DNA of 64,000 nucleotides from Fusarium oxysporum f. sp. lycopersici 4287 (taxonomy: Eukaryota > Ascomycota > Sordariomycetes > Hypocreales > Nectriaceae), in the NCBI RefSeq assembly GCF_000149955.1, contig NC_030987.1, positions 1,923,387 through 1,987,386 of the forward strand, written 5' to 3'. The first letter of the stretch is position 1. Every line of letters starts with the position of its first letter. Made by a program: the position numbers and the translations under genes. The notes below the pieces were generated by a model, which saw only the letters and a program-made list of their open reading frames with translations, was not told where the DNA came from and searched no databases. Shown here piece after piece: positions 56,250 through 64,000 of this stretch.

Positions 56250-56344
56250 TGCTCCCGCCAGGGCTTGAACCTGAGACCTTCGCATTACCGGATACTCGGA
56301 ATGAAGTATTAGTACGACGCTCTAACCAACTGAGCTACGGAAGC
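56250..56344 (-). tRNA. tRNA-Ile (anticodon AAT) with a 21-base intron
   Basis: On the minus strand the 5' acceptor GCTTCCG pairs with the 3' acceptor CGGGAGC (one G-T pair), discriminator A at 56250. D arm GCTC-AGTTGGTTA-GAGC, anticodon stem TCGTA with TGCGA, mature loop CTAATAA with anticodon AAT (56310-56308), T arm TCAGG-TTCAAGC-CCTGG. The intron (56306-56286) sits one base after the anticodon's 3' neighbour, the canonical position 37/38. The mature length is 74 bases. This decodes AUU/AUC after A34 to inosine change. No CCA is encoded, as usual in eukaryotes. Confidence 0.93.
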
Positions 56345-56790
56345 CGTCCAATTGTTGAAAGTCGTTTTTGGTAACAGAGGACATGGATGTCGAACGAGCA
56401 TCAATCTGGGCTTGATGCTCATACAGTGGCATAATCGACATTCTCAAATCGACCACCTCAGAAAGCTGCTGGCGTGATACCAATGTTTAGGCTGACAATG
56501 CGCTACCGTGTGTATGCATCAATGTGAGTACATGGAAATCAATTCTTACATGCACTCGTAGCTCATTCTTTAATCTCGCTGGTAGCTTTCGTGCTCGCAT
56601 CTCACTGAGAACATGGTGATTCTTTATTTAGTACTCAGTGCTGCGTATTCATCAGTGCTGCTGGTCAAATGAAGTGGATGGCGACGAGCCTAATGATTTA
56701 TTCAAGAATGACTGCCATATGTACGCAAATATGTCAAAACCGGCCTATATATCCACTATCGCCATTGCTCACCTTGTCACAATCATCTTC
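56345..56790. other. Intergenic between tRNA-Ile and TSC1
   Basis: About 450 AT-rich bases forming the TSC1 3' flank and the tRNA 5' flank. No gene is seen. Confidence 0.4.
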
Positions 56791-59700
56791 TCATTCATAC
56801 ATGAACCCCCGAATCCCCCTCAACGCCGATGGTTTCTTGTCTTTTTTCGCGCCTGCCTCCTCTTTACCCTTGTCTTTCGAATCTTTACGGAGTCGATTGT
56901 GTGTTGCGCTGGCAAATAAGTCCGAGTGACTCCTGGCAAGTAATCGTCCCCCATCACTTCGTCCGAATCGCTGGTGATCTGGGCTCATGGATAGAGATGA
57001 TGCATCTGTTCCCAATGGTGACCCTGGTGGATGTGCCCAACCCCCTGACTTCGGTGATAAGGCAGCTTCAGGTTTGTGCCCGAGAGGTGGCGTGACATTG
57101 TATGCAGTGCCCTCTGTGATGTCAGGGCTTGAGAGCACACGCTGTGGCCGCGTTTTCATCATGACGGGGCTCGTTGACATGGATGATGAATCATGCTCTC
57201 CATCTAGTGAGGTCTCGATCCTGAGATGTCTTGGCTTCGTTTCCGTCTTCATATCCAGGAACGATGACTGCAGGGCGGTGTATTTGCGCATCAGCAGGTC
57301 GCACTGCTTCTGTAGTTCAGCTTGCTTCTCTCGACTCGCTGCGAGCATTGCCTGAATTGCTGCCTTGCTATCCCGAGAAGGTAGACTTCTTTCCTCCTGC
57401 GCCTCGGATAACTTCGCTTGTAGAGTTGCAATTTGGTTCTGGAACAGTTTCCTAGTACGCTCGATTTCATTCTCTCGACTGGCGAGTTGAAGATTCAGAG
57501 CCTCAACTTTGCTCTCTGCTCCTGCAGCGGCAGCGATTGCCCTTTGTTGCTCGAGTTCCTTGGCCTGGAAATCACGTTCAACCTTTGTCAATCTATCGAC
57601 TTCACTTTTCAACCGGTCGATTTCAGCGCTGTGAATTTCAATGGACTGCATATTCTGCTTCCAGTTGACCTCCTTGACTTCGGCCTCGCACAGTAGTACC
57701 CTCAACTTGTCACGCTCCGCCGTGGAGTTATCTAGCTCCTTCTGGAGCGCTTCATAGTCAGCCTTGAGTCGCTTTGATTCGTCACGCAGCTTCTTAAGCT
57801 TGGTGGAAAGGTCAGCTTCCCACTTCTTCGCAAGGGCACGACTCTTCTCAGAATCCCTCCGAACTTGCATCTCCGCTTTCTTCGCTTCCTCGAACCGATG
57901 CTTCAAGTTTCGGTTTGTGATGAGTAGATTCTGTGTTTCTGCCTCTGTCACAGCTTCCTCCATATGTCGTCTGCGCAAGTCACCAATATGGGCCATATGT
58001 TGTTGTTTCAAATATCTCTCAAAGTTTAAGTCATTCTGCAAAAGCAGGATCTGGCGCTGCAGATGAGCCACTTGTGTATTCGTCTCAGTCAAGGAAAGGG
58101 GCGTGCTGATAGTTGGCGGAGCGCCCAGTAGCGATGGGCCGGGCCGATCAGCCACAGAATCTTGATTGCTGAGTGATAGTGATGGCACGCTATCGTTGGC
58201 CAAAGACTGATGCAAACCGGACTTGATGACCTTGTTAGATTGGATCATGTCCTGTAGTTGTGTATGGGAGGAAGATTGGATGAGATGAGGACCAAGGGTC
58301 GGACTGTCGGCGTTTGGTTCTCTTATCCTGGCATCAATAGAATCTCGAGTTGATGGGATGCTTGATTGGGAACCCCGTCGAATTAGAGCTGATGGCCGAC
58401 GACTACTCGCTAACGAGTCCGTACTGGCGGATGTAGGCAAACGATAGCCGCTGTGGGATTCAGCCGTCGTCATTGGAACAGAAGGGTGATTTTCTTTGAC
58501 AAATCCTTCGTTAGATGGAGACGCTTCAGATACAGACAAAGGCTGTCCGAAAGACAGGTTGGAATCGTTCGCGAGACATAAAGCCATGCACTCAGCAACA
58601 ACCTCCGAGGCCTCACTCTTGATCCAGCGACCAAAATCCGTCTTTTCCGAATCAATCGTGAGGGTGAAGAAGTTTGGGTGAAGTAAATGGCATTGGCGGA
58701 ACCTTTCTGATTGGTCTCGAATCTCGGTAGGCTGAACTTCCATATCGTTGGCATTTGCAACATTGGCGTGACGTAGATATCTCTGAGGCTTGCGAATATA
58801 GTCCATGAAGTTGATGGGATAGAGACCATAAAGAATGGTATAGTAGTTCAGGAGGTGATAGACAGGGTGATCATCGACGTCTGCCTCATGACTGCATTGT
58901 TCCCAATTGGATGAATCTGTATCCTCTGGCTGAGGCTCAACTACGCCGGCCCGTTCTCGTGACCAGAATAATAGCCTTGCATAGATGTTGAACAGCGTGG
59001 GTAGATGCGGAACCAGTGAGCTTGGCATCTGTGGAAGTAACATGATGACAACTGTCAGCGCGGCTGACACTATGGTCGTTGAGCTATCCTGTTGTAGGCA
59101 TTTTAAAATATCAGCAAATAGTGGCGTTTGTAGAATCTGGTGAACATGAGGAGGTTGACTTTGAAGATAGTCGCCCAGGAAGCGCAGGACAGCCTTGCGA
59201 TACTGTTTCTTCACAAAATAGCGATCAAGCGCATTAAAAAGCTCCTTGTTCAGGTCAGAAAACCCCCTGATGAATACAATTTAGGCATATATGACTAACC
59301 TTGGGATGCTTCTTTCCGAACTGCACAAGAGCCTCCCGCGTGATTCTCTCATTTGGCTCAAGGCTTGATAGCGCTTCGGTGACAGACGGGTAAAGCTTCT
59401 CCATCCATCCTGTGAACAGGCGGTCAATGAGTGGGTTGGAGGAAAGGTCAGAATCAGAACCGTCATGATCCTCTTCCGCAATTGATATGATTTCCATGAT
59501 ATTCGCCAGTGACGCTTCCACAACACCTTTCTCGGGAGAGGACTTGGCTAGAAGCGCAGAGCACGAGTCCCACCATGCAAATATCCGCTCAGGAGTTCGA
59601 AGTATCGAAAGTAGTTGACGAAGGATGTTCAGAAAGGGCGCGAAGGCTGAAGGTTTGTCTTTGACGTGCTTGTCAAAAATGGACAGGAGCTCTTCCTGGA

Positions 59701-60033
59701 GGCGATCTGCCGTAGCGTCGTCATATTTCTGGTGTCGACGGAGGTATGCATCAATGATCTTTTCTAAGTCGTCGGGCAGCGAAGCCGTTGGCTCAGCGAG
59801 GAAGGCGACGATCGCCTTGGAGAGGTCCTTTAGCGACCTAAACAGTGGAGATAATTGTCAGCGGACAGCGTATAATATTTGACGTATGGAGATGAATGTC
59901 GCAGGATCCAAAGGAGGAGATGGGGTGGAAGATCATGAGGGACGAGCCGTTGAGTGAGGGGAGCTCGAGTCGGCGACGTTTTGGGGATGGAGTTTTCTGC
60001 AGGGGACGAGATGACGTACGCCGATGAAGCCAT
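56791..60033 (-). CDS. TSC1: Tuberous sclerosis 1 (hamartin) homologue
   Basis: Three exons: 60033-60020 (14 nt), 59837-59300 and 59244-56791, 1001 residues. The tiny first exon is joined through a perfect GTACGT donor, giving MASSASLKDLSKAIVAFL; reading through it instead reaches a stop. Residues 1-330 are the hamartin helical repeat region (DDLEKIIDAYLRR, FLGDYLQSQPP, ADILKCLQQDSSTTIVSAALTVVIMLLPQMPS with the L-x-x-C-L-x-x-D pattern). The middle is Ser-rich and disordered. Residues about 565-850 form a long coiled coil (QVAHLQRQILLLQNDLNFERYLKQQ...). Hamartin with tuberin (Tsc2) restrains Rheb-TORC1 signalling and amino-acid uptake control in fission yeast. The C-terminus ends GIRGFMYE. Confidence 0.9.
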
Positions 60034-60907
60034 GACGGGCTTGACGGCCTCATCCGAGCTCGTGAGACTCAAGGTGAGCAGACCGAGATGGTGAGGCCCG
60101 TAGAAGTGTGGATCTTGAGCCAAGGACCTGAAGCCGTCGGAGATGTAATTTGGGTGAAGCTATTCGGTGACGCTCAGTCAGTATCCAGGGCAGGCAGCTG
60201 ATTTTTGGGCATGGGTAACGGCGCGGCGCGGCTGGCCGTGGCGGTACCTTGCCTTTCGCTGCACCATTCTCAAGGTGGTGCGAGTTTGTGGCGCTTACGA
60301 GTGGAGCCTCCGTGCGCTGGAAAATCATTCGGCGACCAGCGACTTCACTGAAAATAGCGGTTGTAACTCGAGCCACAGGGGGTCGTCTAGAGGCTATCGC
60401 TTTAGTAGTGGTCTAAGCGAAAATGAGTTTGGGGGGTTGCGGCAGGGAGCGGGGCCGGCAGAAAGCTGATCGGTCACAGCTTGATGTCCCGACATGGTCC
60501 CCTCTACCTGTCCAACCTCGATGGAGACAGCCGAACGGCGGTACCCTGAACCTCAGGGAATGCCCCGCCGCGCTAGTAACCCCGCAGTTTCCTGATACTA
60601 GCTGCAGACGAGACCGTACCATGACTTTGTGGGTAATGATCACACCAGACTCAGAGTCCTTCTGACCTAGAAATCGAGCCACTCAACTTTGGGCCAGGAA
60701 GGGAAGGGACGGGACTTGATTGAGTGAAGTGAGGTGAGGTGAGGTGGTTGCAGTTCCTGAGTCGTCAATCGATGAGGGGAAAGACTCAGGGCAAAGCAAC
60801 CACACAACATTCCTTGGTGTACTTAAGACGGCCCTCCTGCTCTTCCTCATCTTATTCTCCTTTCCTTCCTCTCTCATCATTATCCAGATCACTTTATAAA
60901 CCAATCC

Positions 60908-60950
<43 letters not shown>

Positions 60951-61079
60951 GTAACCTCTTTTTTGTGGTAGCTAGCATCTCCTTTTAGTGCTCGTCTACT
61001 TCTACAACTTGACTTCAACACACGTCACAATTCTTCCTCAACTATTACCCTCTTCTAAACCCCCAACAATACCGCAAAG
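60034..61079. promoter_or_regulatory. Divergent promoter region, TSC1 (-) / DJ-1-like gene (+)
   Basis: About 1 kb. The right part has a CT-rich block (60830-60890), a TATAAA at 60895-60900, and a CAA repeat. A (GTGAG)n-like stretch occurs at about 60725-60745. No gene is supported in it. Confidence 0.5.
60907..60950 (+). repeat. (CAA)14 microsatellite in the DJ-1-like leader
   Basis: Forty-four bases of uninterrupted CAA repeats start just after TATAAACCAATC and end at CAGTAACC, 130 bases before the start codon. Placed downstream of the TATA box, at least part is probably transcribed. Unstructured CAA leaders are known to favour scanning in yeast reporters, but no effect is shown here. Confidence 0.95.
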
Positions 61080-62162
61080 ATGAGTGCGCAGAAGACCTCG
61101 GCCATCGCTGATCAGGAGCCCGTTGACGTTCTCTTCGCCATTCACGAAAAGTTCGATCTTCTGGACTTTGCCGGCGCGCTCGAGGTCTTTACTACTGCTT
61201 CACACGATTTCAAGGACCCTGACAGTAAGTATCCTCTATCTCACAGTATAATAGTCCATACCCCTCGTTTTGGTGTACGGTGCATCCATTTGCTTTACCC
61301 CTCCCGCTGATCACATATCCCCTTCATGTAGACAACAAGGCCTTCGAGGTCACCATCGTCGGTCCTGAGCCCAAGGTCATCTCCGACCAGGGCGTCGTCG
61401 TTGGCTCCCAGATCTCCTACAAGGAGGCTCACGAACGTCTTGAGGACTTTGACATCCTCGTCGTCGTTGGTGGTAACTCCAAGGAGGTCGTCGCCAAAGA
61501 GCTCCAACCCCTCTCTCTCATCACCGACTTCTCGGAGCTTCAGAAGCGTGACCCTGCCCGCGAGCGTACCATCCTCTCTATCTGCACAGGTGCCCTCTTC
61601 CTTGGCAAGCAGGGTATCCTCTCTGGCCTCTCTGCCACTACCCACCCCGACTTTCTCACCACCTTTGAGAACATTTGCAGCGATGCTGCTACCGTGAACC
61701 TTCAAGAACGTACCGACGTGGTTGAGGACGCTCGCTACGTCGTCAACAACCTTCGATTCGATCTCGGCGAGGACGAGAGCCCATACATCCGCCGCAAGTC
61801 CGATGCTGGTCAGGGACGTCGCCCTTCGGCAGCCCGGTACGTAACACATGCAGAGTGGTCCCTTTATACCCCACTTTGTCATGCATTGAGTTTGAGACAG
61901 TTAAACTGACTTATGATGACACACAGAAAGGGAAGCATGTCGTTTCAAGGATTCCAACACCCGCCGTGAGTCCATCGTACGCCGCGCAGCTATGCGACTT
62001 GGTGGTCTCCGGGTGGTCACATCCGGAGGTGTCAGCTCTGGCATTGATGCAGCCCTGTATCTTGTCAGCGCTATGATTGATGACTTTACTGCGTTGGAGG
62101 TGGCCAGGAGACTTCAGTGGACCTGGAACAAGGGTGTTGTCGTCGATGGTCTCGACGTCTAA
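61080..62162 (+). CDS. DJ-1/PfpI-family protein (isonitrile-hydratase-like); last junction uncertain
   Basis: Proposed exons 61080-61224, 61332-61836 and 61931-62162, 293 residues. The fold is shown by VDVLFAIHEKFDLLDFAGALEVF, ILVVVGGN, and the nucleophile elbow S-I-C-T-G-A-L-F-L-G with the reactive Cys, followed by TTHP. The C-terminal exon frame (RRESIVRRAAMRLGGLRVV, TSGGVSSGIDAALYLVSAMIDDF) is clearly coding and conserved in character. The problem is the junction: the best acceptor (CACAG, ending 61926) puts this exon out of frame and gives a stop after 14 codons; an AAG acceptor four bases later (ending 61930) restores the frame. The gene is therefore either spliced at an unusual site or carries a one-base frameshift. 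Substrate is not known. Confidence 0.8.
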
Positions 62163-63537
62163 GATCCCCGGCATTGATTGCTGGCTTGTACGAATTAAGA
62201 GTTTACGAGGGGCTCAGGCATGGCCCTGATTGAGACCAATATTTATGTATTTAATGTATTTGACTGATGAGCGGGAGGAACCCTAAGAAAACACCAAAAA
62301 GACTAGGAGCTCTCTATTTAATTCAATTGTTTTGGTCGCCTTTCAAAAATGTTTGAGAAAGTCAGTCAAACTGAATTGATCACTGATGATAACCAGATGC
62401 CCATCTCGGGCTTATTGGGTTCATGGCTGTGTCGGCGTTGAACTGCGGAGGTGGAGGTCAAAATGTAACACTAAAAAGCCACCAAAACACAAAGAGCAAA
62501 CGCCAAAGGGCAATGACGTGTTAGAGCAGGACCCACACAAGCTCGGGGAGCTCCAGGTCGCGATGCGGGATAAGCTGGAGGTCGTGTGATGATGGTTATG
62601 TCCACGAACCAGGGGGGGGAAACAGGGGTCAGAGTGGGCTAGGCAAGGGACATCACCTCATACTATGAATGAAACGAGCAACGAAGCGGTCGTCAGTCCC
62701 TCTCAATTACAGTTGCGTTTGCATTTGAGATGGGCTAGGGATGTAGGGATCGGAAAAGAGAAGCACGATCAAGGTGACATGGGTAACATGATTTCGGTGA
62801 AGGGAATTGGATATCAGCTCATGATATCGAGACCAAGAAGGTGTGAGAGCAGTTGAAGTCATGATGAACTGAATAGACTCAATCGGGTCTTGGCTATGGC
62901 CCCTAAGTTAGAGCTCATCGGCTTACTTGCATTATCATGACCGACAGTTGACCTTCAACTGCCATTGACCACAATGCATCGCAGTTTGAGGGGGTACGGT
63001 ACCTATTCTATTGTGCAACCCATGGCCCACTTGCGGCTGCATATCATGAGACTGCATGTGACCATTAGGATAACTGTAGCCTTTGATTGACCGAGCTTGT
63101 TACCTCAATCAGTGTAAGGATGAAGTCACGCAAAACCTTCAATTCTTAATGCACACCGTCATGGCTTTCGTATTACACTTTGCAGCCTTCACGTTGAACA
63201 AAAATAAGAAATGCAACTGATGTCTAGGAGCCTAGATCTTGTGGCTGTCTTAGTTGTGTGGCTTGACTCCGCCACAGAGTGGAGCCGAGTTGCTGACATA
63301 AGAAATCTTCACTGTGACACCTGATTGGATGAACAACCCTTTAACACTTAGATTTGCGACGAGACTGAAGATGATCAAAGCTGTTTCAAGCTTTCAAAGG
63401 TTCCAATTCGTTACCTACTCTCGTCTTTCAGATTCAGATCTTCTCCGGGATAATCAATCATTTTGACGCAAAAGGAGAGCATATGAGAATCGTTTTCAAA
63501 CACGTCAGACGTTCACGCGCCGTCAATTGCTTTCATC
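62163..63537. other. 1.4-kb intergenic between the DJ-1-like gene and the SAP-domain gene
   Basis: No gene is supported. The first 150 bases are the DJ-1-like 3' flank; the last 200 bases are the promoter of the SAP protein. A few short frames (62386-62589, 62665-62856) lack coding character. Confidence 0.45.
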
Positions 63538-64000
63538 ATGACTGACTGGGCCAAGCTCAAAGTCGTCGACCTCAAGGCCGAGCTCAAAAGTCGCGGTCTA
63601 CCACAGCACGGTCTCAAAACAGAGCTTGTCGCGCGACTAGATGAATCTGATCAAGAAACTGAGAATACTGAGGCCCAAGAACAGCTTGACGATGCGCCTA
63701 CAGACACCAAGTCGGGAAATGATGAGCCACCGGCTCAGCAACCAGTCCTTGCAGACAACGAGCCCCAGGAAGCGACCGAGCAGCACGGACCGGAAGAAGA
63801 AAAGCCAACAGCAGAAATATCGGAGCTAGAAGAGAAACAGTTGGATGATAACACTGCGCCCAATGTCGATGGGGAGACTAATAAAGGGGTCCCTGAAACC
63901 GACAAGGAGGAAGTTGTCAAGAATGGAGCATCAGAGGAAGCGGCGCGCGATGGCGATCTGGTCGCGGACGTGCCAATTCCTGGGAATGAAATGGATGTTC
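63538..64000 (+). CDS. SAP-domain nuclear protein, N-terminal part (cut by window edge)
   Basis: A frame begins at ATG 63538 (CATCATGACT) and stays open to the end of the window, 154 codons. Residues about 3-38 form a SAP motif: WAKLKVVDLKAELKSRGLP followed by GLKTELVARL, the helix-turn-helix that binds DNA at matrix-attachment regions or joins RNA-processing complexes. The remainder is strongly acidic and Glu/Gln-rich. Fungal proteins with this start include Acinus-like or Tho1-like mRNA export factors, but the deciding C-terminal domains lie outside. No intron signal is evident in this portion. Confidence 0.85.
   Translation, partial: MTDWAKLKVVDLKAELKSRGLPQHGLKTELVARLDESDQETENTEAQEQLDDAPTDTKSGNDEPPAQQPVLADNEPQEATEQHGPEEEKPTAEISELEEKQLDDNTAPNVDGETNKGVPETDKEEVVKNGASEEAARDGDLVADVPIPGNEMDV

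Noticed and set aside
1..64000. CRISPR arrays, operons or bacterial islands
   Set aside because: Spliceosomal introns throughout, a eukaryotic tRNA intron and fungal housekeeping genes show nuclear fungal DNA; no regularly spaced repeats were seen.

Overview
The window is nuclear DNA of a filamentous ascomycete, most likely a Fusarium or close Nectriaceae relative. The evidence is short GT-AG introns of about 50-110 bp with CTAAC/CTGAC branch sites, CT-rich promoters, an intron-bearing tRNA-Ile, a 446-residue beta-tubulin with a 12-nt first exon, and orthologues of typical Sordariomycete housekeeping genes. The genus is inferred from protein character and gene structure; no database was searched. 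Exon joins were worked out by hand from splice signals and reading phase.

Layout. 1-8.7 kb: 3' end of a GCN20-like ABCF ATPase, a small Cys4 protein, beta-tubulin, mitochondrial ribosomal protein L6, the Hal2/Met22 nucleotidase (-) and the LYR protein Fmc1. 9-13 kb: a 1168-residue uncharacterised protein with a GC-AG intron. 13-15.8 kb: gene-poor, with a MITE-like element. 15.8-26.4 kb: Hsp90 co-chaperone Aha1, a four-pass membrane protein, the DHHC palmitoyltransferase Swf1, an ankyrin/BTB protein and choline kinase. 26.4-30.5 kb: accessory-looking, with a second MITE-like copy and a T5orf172 (GIY-YIG-like) protein. 30.5-41.3 kb: dense housekeeping genes: a CECR5-like HAD hydrolase, Sco1, the COMPASS PHD subunit Spp1, the WD40 chaperone Sqt1, a 50-residue Tom5, Nup57 and the complex I NDUFA8-type subunit. 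41.3-48.6 kb: a 7.3-kb gene desert with a third MITE-like copy, ending in a long pyrimidine-rich leader before a secreted PR-1/CAP protein. 49.7-64 kb: quinolinate phosphoribosyltransferase, an atypical Rab GTPase, tRNA-Ile(AAU), TSC1 (hamartin), a DJ-1/PfpI protein with a suspicious last exon, and the start of a SAP-domain protein.

Functional themes. Several products act in mitochondria: MrpL6, Fmc1, Sco1, Tom5, the NDUFA8-type subunit and probably the CECR5-like hydrolase. Others serve translation or ribosome assembly (Gcn20, Sqt1), growth signalling and trafficking (Tsc1, Rab, Swf1) and chromatin or nuclear pores (Spp1, Nup57). The arrangement is ordinary eukaryotic scatter, with no operons and no secondary-metabolite cluster.

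The most novel items are the about 135-bp dispersed inverted-repeat element in three copies, the T5orf172 gene beside one copy, the frame problem in the DJ-1-like gene, the optional membrane-anchor extension of Hal2, and the long leader with a small upstream ORF before the PR-1-like gene.
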